Shown: positions 45,899-58,017 of the stretch, piece after piece
How the letters are laid out: each line of letters begins with the position of its first letter
Position numbering within the stretch: position 1 is the first letter of the stretch
NCBI GenBank assembly: GCA_030765065.1
Contig: CM060975.1
Coordinates: 198,928,507-198,992,506, forward strand
DNA from: Deroplatys truncata
Lineage: Eukaryota > Arthropoda > Insecta > Mantodea > Mantidae
Reading direction: 5' to 3'
Length of the DNA: 64,000 nucleotides
Made by a program: the position numbers and the translations under genes
The notes under the pieces: generated by a model
Seen by the model: only the letters and a program-made list of their open reading frames with translations
What the model was told of the DNA's origin: nothing
The model's database searches: none

Positions 45899-47390
45899 AA
45901 TTGAAGAATCTGTCATTTAAAAAATAGCAATGTTGCATTAATACATGTAAGACATAATTCTATCCTTTACATTATAATGATCTGGACACAGATTTTTTAT
46001 AGAATGATTGTTCAATTACTATATTATCTTATGTATCCTACTGTATTTAAGTGCGTTTTGAAATAAAACATTAATCACTGTGTTTTGCGTGGCATGATGC
46101 ATAAAATTTGTTTATTTATCGTGCCCATTAAAGACCTATTTCCCTACCTTTAAGGACCTTTTTAGACACCTAAAATCACATTTTTAGGACCTAAAGATCC
46201 GAAGTCTACTTATTATATTATTACACTATGCATCCGTGCCATATTTGTCCTGGCCCGGATTCATAGAACTCTGAGCTGTCACTCTAGATTCTAGCGGGGA
46301 TTGGAGGGGTAAGAGGATAGCCCATATTTGTGCCAGTTAGTTTCTGTCAAGGCTTATCTTGGCAGCACATGCGAATCAGAACTTTATCGTACACCTACCA
46401 GTCCTGTGACAAAGTGTGCTATACTGAGAAGTGAGAAATAAGATACTAGTCATTTGCAGTGTATGAAGCTTAGAAGAAAATCGTCCTTTGGTACATCATA
46501 TTTCGTCATTAATTTACCATTGTTTATACTTAATTTTAAATTAATCATTCTTTATAATGCTGCCTGCGCTGCCAGCAGTCCAGCAGATGATTGAAAAAGA
46601 AGTTAAACTCTATAATCAGTACCTGCATCCGTCTAGCTGTGAGTTTGCGCACGTGATTTGAACGGGAACGGGTGTTTGGCTTAGTTTTGTTAGTGTGTGT
46701 GTACCTGCGCTCTGCAATAGTGCCTCTAAAATTAAGCGCGTGTATTACTAACTCCGGTTAAGGTTCCGGTTAGATATTAACTGCGAGTAAGGGCAAACTT
46801 TCGTATTTCGGTTAACCAGGAGTTAATCTTGACGAATAACTAACCACCATCTCGGGAAGCGGTTAGGGTACTAACTTGTAGGTAAACATAAAATGGCGTG
46901 GTGGTGTATTTATTGCATCATATAAGGATTTTGGGGAGGTATTCCTGGCACTACCACTGCATTCATGCTTCAACCGAAACTGATACATATGTAGCAAAGC
47001 AGATAATTAATAGGCGTTTTTCTGCCAGATCGTACATTAAATCGACAATGGCACTCACAATCTCTTACGAAGGAGATAAATACTGTGTAACGAGTTGAGG
47101 TAACTGGTTCTTGATAAGCGATATCAATGCGCAGTGAATTATGTTACCAGACTCGGTAACCGTTTACGGAATAACTATACTCATTACGTCGTAAGAAATA
47201 CACTTATATCAGCAATACCGAGAAACAGCTCCACGCACGTGACCACAGTGAATGCTCTCATTGGTTTGAGAACGATGCACTCGGCTTAAGGAGAGAAAAT
47301 AGATCCACCTTTTTTTAATGTTATTGCTTGTAAAATGCGTTAATGGATACGTTTAATTGTAGCATTACAATGCGCTGTATTTTTACAGCT
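45899..47390. other. 3' flank of hAT remnant and unassigned DNA
   Basis: AATAAA at about 46060 and hAT-like subterminal phrases to about 46200. Beyond that, 46740-47300 is rich in 'ggtaac/gttacc' motifs resembling the terminal region of another hAT element (compare 48240-48344). No gene. Confidence 0.35.
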
Positions 47391-47392
47391 TT

Positions 47393-47873
47393 TTGGAAAT
47401 AGAAATATGTCCGTTCACAAGAAATAAGTGGTTACTGTGGCGGGAGAAAAACAAGGGGAATATCAGTGAGGAGTATGGCGGCAAGCTTGCGGCTGGTGTA
47501 AATTCGGTAGTGGCAAAAATGAGTGTTCACGGTTATAAAAAGCACTCCAAAGGTAAACTACTAAAACGTGGTGAGAAACAGATTGTTTTAAATGTTTCAT
47601 AAGATAAAGAAGTATAATCCGGATATTCTAGTGAATGAATTGGTTAAAATAACGGTATATGCCGGCGTGTCAGAAACCAGTGTTGTTCATCTTCGCAAAG
47701 AACCTAAAGAAACTGGTGGTGTTAAAGCACCGTGCAAAAAGAGGAAGAGATCTAAAGCAGTTACTCACCAAGTAGAAACAAAAGTGATATCAACAGTGAC
47801 CCTGATTTACGAAATTTGTGAGCTTCCATACATTGCTAATAGAAATGGGGTTTTCGTTTATGAAAGGAAATAA
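47393..47873 (+). pseudogene. Probable transposase N-terminal fragment in two frames
   Basis: Frame 1 (47393-47602) ends with KRGEKQIVLNV. Frame 2 (47592-47873) continues KYNPDILVNELVKITVYAGVSE, then SVVHLRKEP and APCKKRKRS. The order 'KRG-K--VLNV ... NP--- V ... TGVSE-TV--- KE ... KKRKR' is a helix-turn-helix N terminus common in insect DNA-transposon proteins. A one-base shift separates the frames and nothing of a catalytic core follows. I cannot name the superfamily with certainty. Confidence 0.45.
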
Positions 47874-48431
47874 TGTTAATATAATTGTTGTCCTTTTCGA
47901 GGAGTAAATATCTGGGAAACATTCGCCGCTATAGTAGGAAAAATAGAAGGGTGACGGCTGTGAGTCTGACAAATGTGAGTACAAAGTGCGTTAAAATCAT
48001 GTGTTCGTTTGAGCGCATTTACTTTGATATATTTCTCGATATTCGTATTAATAGGAACAGTTGACTTGTTGAAACAAAACCTACCGATAAGCTACTCTTG
48101 AACATGCAGTTTGTTTTGAATGTAATATGGCGTAACACATGAAGGTATACTAATATCTATCACATACGCTTGTGCACGTGGGCGCGAAGTAATACCAAAA
48201 GTGTGCTTCTTACTACGGATCCACGTAGTTGCTATATTCCTTACTTTGGTAACCGTTATTGGGTAACTAGTTACTGTCTGTCTCCATTGCTTCAGTAACC
48301 GTTACATTAAGGTAACCGTTACGTTATTCTGCGCCCATCCCTGCTTTATTTGCACGTGGAATGTTGGCTTCCCCCTTCTCCCTTACGCTCATCTCTGCTA
48401 ACAGCAGCTGATGTGCCAACTGATACCCACA
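47874..48431. other. Spacer, possible hAT terminus
   Basis: 48331-48344 reads GCGCCCATCCCTG, i.e. CAGGGATGGGCGC on the minus strand, a common hAT terminus. It is preceded by several gtaaccgttac motifs (48249-48325). It may be the right end of the element that contained 47393-47873. Confidence 0.4.
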
Positions 48432-48513
48432 GCTGCGGTGTCCGAGTGGTTAAGGAGTTGGACTTGAAATCCAATGGGTTCTACCCGCACAGGTTCGAAT
48501 CCTGTCCGCAGCG
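48432..48513 (+). tRNA. tRNA-Ser(UGA)
   Basis: 82 nt, type II. The acceptor stem GCTGCGG pairs with CCGCAGC with discriminator G. The D arm is TCCGAGTGGTTAAGGA, the anticodon stem-loop TTGGA-CTTGAAA-TCCAA has anticodon TGA, the long variable arm is TGGGTTCTACCCG, and the T arm is CAGGTTCGAATCCTG. A and B boxes are intact, and a TTTT terminator lies within 10 nt downstream. No intron and no encoded CCA, as expected for a eukaryotic nuclear gene. It decodes UCA/UCN serine codons. Confidence 0.95.
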
Positions 48514-48849
48514 CAAAAATTTTAATCTACGTCCTTCGTTTCGATAGAAATTCTACTTACCTCCAGTGTTAAAACGAGAACATTCAATGTGAAACTATTG
48601 TAAATAGAGGCTTCGTGGCACATTCAACTATATCCGAATACAACTCGAAGAAAAGCTGTTTTTATTGTACAATCAATTACTAATTTTTTTTAATAAATAT
48701 GTTTTCCTTTCAGTTTTAAATGTGCTATTTAATCAAAGTAAATTTCAGAAACTTAGTATTCTGTGAAATGCAAGTAAAAGGTTTACAAAAATCTGATGTG
48801 TAATAATCAAACGACTTTCTCTGCCCATAAGGTTTATTAACATACCTAA
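48514..48849. other. Spacer
   Basis: AT-rich. Includes a scrap resembling the repeat A end ('aaaatctgatgtgtaataatc', about 48789). Nothing else. Confidence 0.4.
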
Positions 48850-49483
48850 GCTTATTTTTCTGCTTTCTGTTCTTCATCTTCTTCTTTCACCTGTTCCGGT
48901 CTCTATCCATCTCTTGTGGTCTTCCTAAACTCTCCTCCCTGTCGCTTGGTAATTCATTACCTTTTTTGGTATTCTAGCATCTGCCATTCTATCAACAATT
49001 TATTTTATTTTCATCAATCTTATCTTTTACTGATACAATATTCAAATCTGATCTTATTGATTCATTTCTTATTTTGTTAGCTCTAGTGCTCCCCTTACAT
49101 ACCTCAAAATTTTTATTTCGGCGGACTGAATAATGCGTGATCTCTCTTTGTTATTGTCCACGACTCGAAACCATGCAATACAGTATGTAAAGCCATAATC
49201 TTATAGAACTTAATTTATGTTTCTTTTCTAGTTTTTCTTCCTAGAGTTCTTCTGGTCGTTCCACAAATGGTTTGAAACCTATTAAGTTTCATCTCAATGT
49301 CTTTGTCAAATTTAAAACTAATGTCGCATCCTAGATAATTGAAGTGGGATACCTGTTCTAACATTTTACCACGTATTAGTATCATTGATCTAAAGGGATT
49401 CTTCCCTTTAAAAGCCATTGTCCTTGGTTTATTTGTAGTTATAGTTAAGTTGTAATGCATTGCATTTTGGCTTAATCTATATA

Positions 49484-50613
49484 GGGAAAAGGTCCCTGAT
49501 TTGAACCGCCTCTTCAACTGAACCATTTCGACATTCTCTAAAGTATTCGACAGATGTCACCACAATCCTTGCAGAAGCGTGGCGTGTACAGCTATGAATG
49601 CTTGGAGTTGTTGACTTTGCATTCTGAGCTGTGGTTTCAGTTCTATGAAATGTTGTGGTTTTTTGGTGCTTCAGAAGTAATATTTGACTCATCTAGCTAA
49701 GCTTATACGACCAATTAGGCAAGTTTGAGATGAGCTATACATATTGCATGTTATGAAGTGTTTATTTAGCAACAATAGTCATGCATACGTTTTTTCAAGC
49801 AGCGTCTCTCCTAGTCACATGGATGCTAAAGCTTCCAAAATGGCGTGGCTCGTATTGAACCACTGTTTGAACCCTATATTGAACTGGTCCAATTTAGGAA
49901 ACTTATTGAAGTTCTAGGATTGTTCAACTGTGAATAGTATATTTTGTGAATAAATATCGATATAATATGTTAAGTTAAAAAATCATTAAAAACAGTGGCT
50001 GACATGAATATGTGAATGTGAATTGTTTGAAATTATGGACATGATCCAGTGTATGAGTTGTAGGATAAGGTTTCACCAAAAGTGTGCAAAGGTTAGTGCT
50101 AAGAAGAAAGTGTTTTGTTGTGAAGACTGTGTGTAATTGGACTCTTTTGTATGAGAGTGAAAATTAGTAAAAACTCCATAATTGCAAATAATACCTATTC
50201 CAAAATCCAAGTTATTGTCATTATATAAAAATTCAAAATGTTCAAGGAAATTGCAATTCTTATCAAATTTTGGACTCTATTTTTGTTGCTGATAGCACAT
50301 TTGTTTTGAATGTACAATAAAATGTGTGTATTTTGTATTAATAAGAATACTTTTAAACTTAGAAGTATGTGGTTCATTTTAAGACACGGGTGGTTCAATT
50401 TAAAGACCACGTTCCTAATTTGAGCCGATTTACACCACCTCACTTTTTAAATGCTATTTAATTGATAATTGTATTAATTTTAAATTGTGTTGAGGATATT
50501 GATAGTGCAAGGATTTGTCAATTTAACGCTTGTGTTTCTGAAAATGTTGATTTGAAATTATAATTATTATTTACTATTTAGTCTCAAGTGGTTCAATATA
50601 GGGACCTTTCCCC
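49484..50613 (+). mobile_element. Pogo-like non-autonomous transposon, TA flanked
   Basis: Terminal repeats: left GGGAAAAGGTCCCTGATTTG; right, read inward, GGGGAAAGGTCCCTATATTG. TA lies outside each end (49482-49483 and 50614-50615). Excising it makes the LINE continuous. The interior is mostly AT-rich non-coding DNA with repeated 'ggttcaa/ttgaacc' near both ends, plus a short zinc-finger coding remnant near 50008-50136. The TA duplication fits the Tc1/mariner/pogo superfamily. Confidence 0.8.
50008..50136 (+). pseudogene. PHD-like zinc-finger C terminus of a lost transposase
   Basis: A plus frame after a TGA reads ICECELFEIMDMIQC, then MSCRIRFHQKCAKVSAKKK and VFCCEDCV, ending at TAA. The Cys/His pattern is CxC...CxxC...HxxC...CxxC. 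Several pogo-like transposases end in a PHD-type finger of the form 'WIQC-xx-C ... H-xx-C ... C-xx-C', and this fragment sits inside a TA-flanked element, so it is probably the tail of the original transposase. The catalytic domain is gone. Confidence 0.55.
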
Positions 50614-50830
50614 TACTGCTCTTTGCAGATCGTCTTCTGTTTCTTGTATAACTATTTGATCATTAGCATATAGTAAAGTGCTTAAAGGAGTGTTTAATTC
50701 TATTTTGATCCCGAACTGCATTTTCATCTTTCCACTTGAAAACTAGACCGTCAATATATAAATTAAATAAAGTGGGCGATATGGTACACCCTTGTCGAAC
50801 GCCTTGATTTGTTAAGATTTCAGATTACAT

Positions 50831-51137
50831 TTAATTTAATTTCTTTTAATCAGGTTAAATAAACATTGCAAATGATTCCAGTTCACATTTTGTTATAGGT
50901 ACAAAGGATGAGACTGTGCATTCGTTGCCTCACACTCTGAAGACAGTCAAGGGTATACAAGGGACGGATGGGAGGTAGCAACGGGTTATTTGATTTCGAG
51001 GTTTGTTTAGATTTGCCTGAGATCTCTTTCTGAATGTTTTAAGGCGTGGGTGCTTCCTGGATCTGTGATGGCTGTCCAAATTTAAATGAATGCACTGTGA
51101 AGTAGGTTAATTTTTAGGAGTTGTATTGTAGTTCGAC
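50831..51137. other. Spacer, nothing recognised
   Basis: Short unassigned stretch between the LINE and repeat B. Confidence 0.4.
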
Positions 51138-51909
51138 TGTTGGGGAGCCGAACTTGAAGTAGTTGTAACCGCACGTATGGTAAAAAGTTTCCGGTAGCCT
51201 TCGCCCCAAGTTTAAAAATATTAACTTTATAATTTGACTGTGTCTGTAAATATTATATATTTATGTTTGCCTCGGCTGCGTCAGTATTAATTTGTAGAGA
51301 CATGAATTTTTTAACAAGGTGTGGTGCTGCTGAAGAATGTAGGCTTACACAAATTATAATTTTGACTTCACTCCTTTTATTAATTCTTTACACGATTTAA
51401 ATAACACTTCACTGTTATAAAGAGCTATGAGATTATTTATTAATTACTTGCACTTTTTAACACGTAAACTATTTTTTGTCTTACACTGAATACGTATTAA
51501 ACTTCGAGGACGCGTCTCGCGTCCAGTTAGGAACACTGTCTACTAGCAACTGACTTCTGAATTTGTACAATTTACTCTATTTCAGTTTCTGATTGGCTAA
51601 TCCTACTCCAATAGAATAATTTTATTCAACTTAAGCTTTTTCTGGTTGTTGATTGGCTATTTATAAACTGCCTGAAAAATTACATTATTGTTGCTCCAAG
51701 AATTACTAGTAGTATTATGAACTTTCTAATTCATTATTGCCTCAAGGTTACCTCATTGTAAGCAATTTTGACCTATTATTCTCACAGCTCCTACATTATT
51801 AAATTACGTAATACATTCACATAACATTATTGAATATGTACGTAATAATATAAACATTAATACAATGACTGCTACATACATTTTATAAGTGTTAAAAATA
51901 CTGCCTCAA
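51138..51909 (-). repeat. Repeat B, LTR-like, internally shortened copy
   Basis: From TGTTGGGGAGCCGAACTTG to TACTGCCTCAA; TG...CA limits when read on the minus strand. It lacks about 100 bp near the right end, around 'acattttataagtgttaaa'. Confidence 0.6.
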
Positions 51910-52482
51910 CTGTAAGTTCGTTGTACTAAACAAATTTATTATTAATGCTCGTTATCTCACTTGACACCGCGTGAATGCAGTTAAAATGGTCTGACTGTCT
52001 TAATTAATGAAATGTTCACTCTTGGTCGTAACCCTATCCGACGGATATAAAATTTACAAAATCTAAACTGTATCTTGAATAGTATATATTATCTGATCGC
52101 GACCTCTTTGACTTCGGAGCCGAGGTCCTCCCCCTGTTGCACGACGTCTAGACTCGCAAAGGTGTTTTAGCGGAGTGATGTGTCCAAGAAAAACTTATTT
52201 CGGCCGTGGTGTAAATTTCTCCTTTGCTAACTTTTTCTACTAACGTGACATTTTCCTGCTCATTTTATTTGCTTCTCAAAATCATTAAATTTGTTCTAAT
52301 CGGACAGTTTATATTTTATTATAGCCCACGTACAGTTGAATTTCTCACTCTGGCATTTCAGATCTGAGATATGGCACGTAGGCTTCGAACCCGAGCTGAT
52401 CTGTGGACGTTTTGTTCGTGTCAAGTAGGGGTGCTGTGCAAAGGAACTGTGTCCAGACATACTGATGCCGTGGTAACCCTAA
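51910..52482. other. Spacer, nothing recognised
   Basis: Short frames only. Confidence 0.4.
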
Positions 52483-53211
52483 AGGCTGGTTCACAACCAC
52501 CCGGTAACGGTAACCAGAACGGAAACGAGAACGGGAATGCATATCAATCACAAAGTGGAAGTCGATTTTGCGCATTGGGATTTCATTTGTTTTTAACTGA
52601 CCAATGACATTTTTTCACCTACTTCCAATTTAGCCAAGCCAACGTCAAAATTCGATAGAGTAAACATTATCTAAATGCATATTCATTACATTTCCGATTC
52701 CTCTACTTATGCCAAACTTTCATTCCTTTATTTAATGGTATACATTAAAATTGTTTATTGTTCTTTTATCATTTCCACCGGTTTTAGCTGTTCTTTATAG
52801 CTTTTGCCATTGTTTTTTTAGGTAATAGCAGTTTTGAGTTGCATATAAACAAACTACAAATGATCCCTTCACCAGAGGAATCAACGCTGTTTAGATTTGC
52901 GGGTGTCGGAATGAGGTTAGGAAGCACATTTACTAGTAATTCCTTCCAGTTTCATGTTTGCAGCTTGCGACTATAGAGAGCACTACTGGCTGTTTCACGG
53001 CCGCTTAGAATAACCTGTAGAGTGAAGAGTCTAATATGCACAATAGGGATCCAATATGACGTGCCCGGGAACGAGAACGAGAAAGTTAAAAGTTGGGCAA
53101 CTCTTCTTTCCCGTTCCCGGGGCCCGGGAAGGCTTCCCGTCGGTTGTGAACATTCCCATTTGAATACATGTATTTTAACTTTCTCGTTCTCGTTGATTGT
53201 GAACCAGCCTT
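52483..53211. mobile_element. MITE with AGGCTGGTTCACAA termini
   Basis: Left end AGGCTGGTTCACAACCACC; right end, read inward, AGGCTGGTTCACAATCAACG. Both ends are followed inward by multiple 'aacgagaacg/ggaacgg' motifs, with an internal copy of the same motif block at 53061-53155. No coding capacity. The superfamily is uncertain because no clean target duplication is seen; the outer bases are 'cccta' and 'taaggg'. Confidence 0.7.
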
Positions 53212-53644
53212 AAGGGAAGATGTCCCTTTACCTGCCGTCCGATGGCTTATAGTATTCTGGAAACTGACCCATGTCTCCCCCTTGCTATTTCATATATGAT
53301 TTAACAAACGTACATTATTTTAAAATACGTCAAAACTTCTTTTCCGTTCATTGTTTTAATTCTATTCCTTCTAATTATATTAGTTTCATATGTAATGATG
53401 CAGGTTAACAGATAAAACAGACAGTCGTATGGAGCACGCAAGAATTTGCAGCTACAGTTGACATTTTGTACTGTTTTTAAGCTCCCATGAGAAACTAAGG
53501 AGCGGATATTAAAGATTTCAATGTGTACTGGCCAACATTTAAACGAAAAGCATAATACTTTGGAAACGTTTTATACAACAAACATTTTTGTGTGTTGTAA
53601 GCTGTATATTTTAACAATATCCACATTTCCCCTGCAAAATACAT
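53212..53644. other. Spacer, nothing recognised
   Basis: AT-rich, no motif. Confidence 0.4.
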
Positions 53645-54060
53645 TTTACTTTCTATACCACGCACATAGTAGGTAGAAAGGCATGTGTGTGTGTGTCACA
53701 TAACTTAAAAATCGCATGAATACCAAAATACCAAACTTGGCATTTAATTTCAGTACCTTCCAAAGATATTACATCAAAATTTCAAGAAAATACCCACCCC
53801 AACTACTCTACATTGGAACTTTTTCAAATTTTTTCTCTCAAACATGGTTCTAACGAATACCTCATTTTAATATATTTACATCACAACTAAAATGTATACC
53901 ATGTTAAATTTTCTGGGCATAGCATGTGAATCCTCTGCATTTGGAAGGAATTTTGAATATTTTTTGTATAATCTTGTATAACTGGTAAACGTTAAGCGAC
54001 AGACTACACAAGAAATCTAGATCTCTTCAAGACACACAATTTATTTCGAATTTGCAACGT
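53645..54060 (+). repeat. Repeat A, old divergent copy (plus)
   Basis: From 'ttactttctataccacg' through 'accaaacttggcatttaatttcagtaccttcca' to 'acacacaatttatttcgaat'. The distal third is missing. Confidence 0.6.
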
Positions 54061-55127
54061 TTAATACATTGAAAATAACAAATAGTTTCTTAGACATAAA
54101 GAAATGCATAAATATACATGGAACGTGAGAGGTTCGAAGTCAATATTGGATTATGTATTAGCAAATAAAAATTAGCTGTACAAATAAAAAACACAAGGTT
54201 ACACAGAATCTGAGGTGTAAAGCCAGATCATTTGTTTAATAAGATCAACAATAAATATCCCAATGCGTTGGAAGAAATTACAAAGGAAATATAATGTAAA
54301 TCCGAGGAAATATAAAATAAACTTGCTGCAGCAAGAGGGTATAAAGAGATTATACCATAACACGACTAACAAATTACATAGATGAAAGAGCAATAAGTAA
54401 ACATATAAATCGGAATGCAATGACCTCAAAAATACAATATTAAAAGCAGCAGAAGAAGCAATTGAGAAAAAAAAGTACACAAGTGTAGAAAGGGCTTGGG
54501 AAATTGGAATGAAGAGATACAAGAAATGGTAAAAGAAAGAATTATTTAATTATTTAAAAACAAAATTAGATGCGGATAAAATAGAGTATAAACTTCAAGT
54601 GAAAAGAGAAGGTTGAGATAAATATGGAAATGAATTAAAACAACACATTCATGGCTTACAGAATAAAGTTTATAAAATTATGAAGCATTTGAATAAAAAT
54701 GAAAGTGATATAATAAAGCTAAGTAATATAAAAGAAGAAGAAAGGCAGCAATACTTAGGAATCTATGGAAGAATAGTGAACTTAATAAAATTAATAAAAT
54801 GTTAAAAATTGACACTTCACTCATAATATTGTCCCAATTTTAAAATTGATAAATAATGAACATAGTTGCCCAAACCCTTATTCTGGGACACTTGGAACGA
54901 TAGATGAAATAGAGCAAAAAAATCCCAAAAAATCTTAACAAGTTTTGAAAATAAAAAATCACCAAGTGAAAATAATATAAATATAGAACTTAAAAAATGT
55001 GTTAAGTTAAAAATAGACTTTTAAATATTTTTAATATGTGTTGGAAAATACGCCGAGTACCAGAAGATTGGCTAACAGGAGTGATCTGTCCAATTTTTAT
55101 ATAAGGGAGTAGATATAACTCGAATAA

Positions 55128-55285
55128 TTTATAATTAAAAGAAGCTTTATAAACTGTGATATTAGACTCATTATAAAATAACTTGAGTCGGTTGGTTTTT
55201 AATCACATCACATCGCTTGGATTTTCTTGCTCTGAAGAGACTGCTCCAACCGACTCAACTTATTTTATAAACACATGAATAATTA
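55128..55285. mobile_element. Small hairpin MITE
   Basis: Inverted arms TTATAAAATAACTTGAGTCG (left, 55171-55195 in full) and their complement (55246-55270) match over 25 bp with one mismatch, around a 50-bp loop. The LINE coding phase is broken only across this block. Confidence 0.6.
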
Positions 55286-55627
55286 TAGAACCATAAGCTT
55301 TCTTCGAAACCTGTATAAAATATATGGACAAATAATTTCAGGAAGATAAATGTTATTAGTGAAACATTACTACAGGAAGAACAATGGTATTATTGTGCTG
55401 ATTGTATATTTGCAGTGGAACAATTAATACAAAACAGAAGGGAATATAAATTGCCTAGTTTTATTTATTATTTATTTATGAAAAAGCTTTGATAGGGTTC
55501 TCCAAAACAAACTATGGAATATAATGCGAGAAAATGTATATCCAGAGTCATCTGATAAAGATAATTCTAGTCTATCTAATAATCTAATTACAGTCAATAT
55601 ATAGCAGTCTAATTTATAATAGTCCAT

Positions 55628-56317
55628 ATAAACAAATCTGATGTGTTACACTCACATGACTTTCTCTACTCTTGTACAAACTATTTTTACAAACGCTTAT
55701 TCTCCATATGCTTCGTGTTAATCGAGATATCGAGATGTCGATCTTATTGCTAATTTTCTTGTAGATGCAAGGGGAATATGGTAGGTTTTAAGCGCTGGTT
55801 GCTATGTGACGCATTCCATTCTCTTTGCATGTCCAGAACATAAAAAAAATGAATAACGAATTTGAGAAAAAGTATAAGTTTTGGAAAATTTAAGGGAATA
55901 ACAAGCAATATCTCGAAAATGGTTCACTAAACAAAAAAAATGTATATTACATAAATTGTGTATTTTAACGCGATCTACATTTTTTGTGCAGTAAAATTTT
56001 GTCTATCTCTTATGGTTTATTAGTTATGCAAAAGTCGTTCACAATGAAGAATACTTTTGGAGATTCCCAGGAAATTCAATATATACATTTTTTTGTCATA
56101 AAATATCTTAAACATATGATATGATAAAATCGTTAGAGCCATTTTTGAGAAAATTAAAATTTTCGAAAAATCTCCCATGTAAAGGGTAATCTGGGGTGGG
56201 GGGATTTTCTTGAAAACCTTCATGTCGCATCCTTAGAAGATACTGAATCTAAATACCAAGTTTGATGTTTATCCGACTGTTCGTTTCTGAGTTATGCTGT
56301 TCACAGACAGACAGACA

Positions 56318-56363
<46 letters not shown>

Positions 56364-56533
56364 CACACACAGACACAGACACACGCACAGACACACACAC
56401 GGACATGTTTCCAAAAATGTTTTTTTTGGATTCAGGGGGTCTGAAAACATGTATTTCCAGTGAAATCTCGGTATCGAATTTTGGGTGGAATACAATACTT
56501 CCCCTACTTACTATACGTAGTAGAGAAAGTAAT
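55628..56533 (-). repeat. Repeat A, near-complete copy (minus) inside the LINE
   Basis: From 'aaatctgatgtgttacactc' to 'cgtagtagagaaagtaa'. It carries a (CA)n array at 56310-56402. The flanking LINE frame is interrupted exactly by this unit, which defines its ends. Confidence 0.8.
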
Positions 56534-56670
56534 ACAATAATTAAGATTGACAATGGTGTTAAAATTGGAAACAGAGTTGAAGAAATAAACCATGGTCTCA
56601 AACAGGGATGCCCTTTATTGCCGAGCATTATTAAATATATATTAATTACTTAATATATATTCTATATATA

Positions 56671-57231
56671 TAGGGTGGACCATTAAAATTGACACTGTAA
56701 ATATCTCCAAAACTAAGCGTTGTAGAAAGAAATGTCTTTAATAAAATGGGGTGAATTTATTTTTTTTTAAACGGGAACCTGCCTTTTTTGTGTTGTCTTC
56801 TTACTCCTCATAAAAAAACTAAACAAAATTTGTATAAAATACTTTGCGATTGTTCTTACACCAACAAACAACAAGAAAATTCTGAATGGCTGTGTACGGA
56901 GAGCATAATGAAAGGTTGGACCATCCATGGATGGTCATTTGAGAGTCAAGTTACGTTTCGTAATAGGGAACCAATGTTTTTTTATTTTGTTTCCTTATTT
57001 CTCAAAGCTCTTCATAGATCATTTTTAATGATAAAATAACATACAAAGTGTAGGTTCCCATTTAAAAAAAATTAAATTGACCCTAAAATGGCCATCACAA
57101 CGTCTTCCAAGCAATATACGACTAATAGCATTTACTTTCCTCCATAATATCAAGCAACGTTTATTAGACATTTCTTTCTATAACGCTTAGTTTTGGAGAT
57201 TTTATAGTCTTATCTTAATTGGTCCACCCTG
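56671..57231. mobile_element. MITE with long imperfect terminal inverted repeats
   Basis: Left AGGGTGGACCATTAAAATTG; right, read inward, AGGGTGGACCAATTAAGATA. Both are followed by 'atctccaaaactaagcgtt.tagaaagaaatgtct'. Complementarity resumes deeper ('ttttttttaaa.gggaacct'), so the arms exceed 100 bp. It interrupts the LINE between the palm motif and the FTDD box. Confidence 0.75.
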
Positions 57232-58017
57232 TTTATTTATATGAAGCACTTAAGGAGTGGAGAAACTGTCCTACTTGGTGTATTCGAATAAACAGATATA
57301 AACTGGAAACAATTTTATTTACTGACGATCAGGTTATTTTTGAGGAAACGGAAGATGGTTTACAGAGAAGTTTAAATAACTTGAAACATATTTTGGAGAC
57401 ATATAATTTAAAGAATTCAACAACCAAACGAAATCAATGGCTTTCAAAGTGAAAAAACGTGTAATATATAAGATAGTTATTAATGAAGAAATAATAGAGT
57501 AAGTCTCTAGTTTTAACTAACTAGGTTTTAGTTTATCATACAGTAAAAATAAAGACTTGAGTATAAAACTATAGGTAAATAAATTAAGAGAAATGGCTGG
57601 AACAATAAGGACAACATTAAAGAAGAAGACGTCAAAAGCAACATAAATGAACTTTTTTAAATACTGACGGTGTCAATGGCAACGCATTGAAGTGAAAACT
57701 GGACTACGAACAAGAAAGATAGCAAAATAATAGAAACAACAGAAGTGAAATTCCTAAGAGCAGTAGTTAGGTATACCTTCTAGATAAACACAGAAATGAA
57801 GAAATAAAAAGAGAAACAGTTAAGTACATATAATCTAAATGAAAAAATTATGAAATAAAAATAATTGGTACCAACATATATTAAGGATCAATGAGGAACG
57901 AATACCAAATATTTTATTTAATTTTAAAGCTTGAGGATATCGCCAAGTACGAAGACCGAGAATACGATGGATTGATATGAGGGGGAACAGGTCCACTAAC
58001 CTGTATCGCATACTCCA

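Larger units (their letters stand above)
48850..50830 (-). pseudogene. Endonuclease-type LINE reverse transcriptase, minus strand, split by a TA-flanked transposon
   Basis: 50830-50616 (minus) reads TNQGVRQGCTISPTLFNLYI, the palm motif, and then a decayed active site (the YADD position reads YAND in a shifted frame) with QETEDDLQRAV. The reading continues at 49483 with YRLSQNAMHYNLTITTNKPR, then FNYLGCDISFKFDKDIEMKL and a thumb/C-terminal stretch down to about 48850. The 1.13-kb element at 49484-50613 sits between the two parts. It belongs to the same LINE clade as 32170-32415 and 54210-58005. Confidence 0.75.
54210..58005 (+). pseudogene. Old endonuclease-type LINE ORF2 with three later insertions
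   Basis: Plus strand, many stops. 54360-54800 encodes the Lys/Glu-rich linker between endonuclease and reverse transcriptase (KKKYTSVERAWEIG, NKVYKIMKHLNK). 55050-55090 encodes VPEDWLTGVICPIF, the start of the fingers. 55280-55560 continues (NYRTISFLRNLYKIY; MKKLDRVLQNKLW). 56540-56640 encodes the palm motif GLKQGCPLLPSII. 57250-57440 encodes LFTDDQVIFEETEDGLQRSL, the active-site box with F-T-D-D. The tail reaches about 58005 (RPRIRWIDM). Insertions: a hairpin MITE at ~55128-55285, repeat A at 55628-56533 and a MITE at 56671-57231. Confidence 0.75.

Noticed and set aside
32866-46250. Full delimitation of the hAT element with CAGGGG end
   Set aside because: A left-end candidate exists at 32866 but no matching right terminal repeat or 8-bp duplication was found by eye.
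56262-56653. Several overlapping 60-119-residue frames on both strands
   Set aside because: Low-complexity translation of the (CA)n array inside a repeat A copy.
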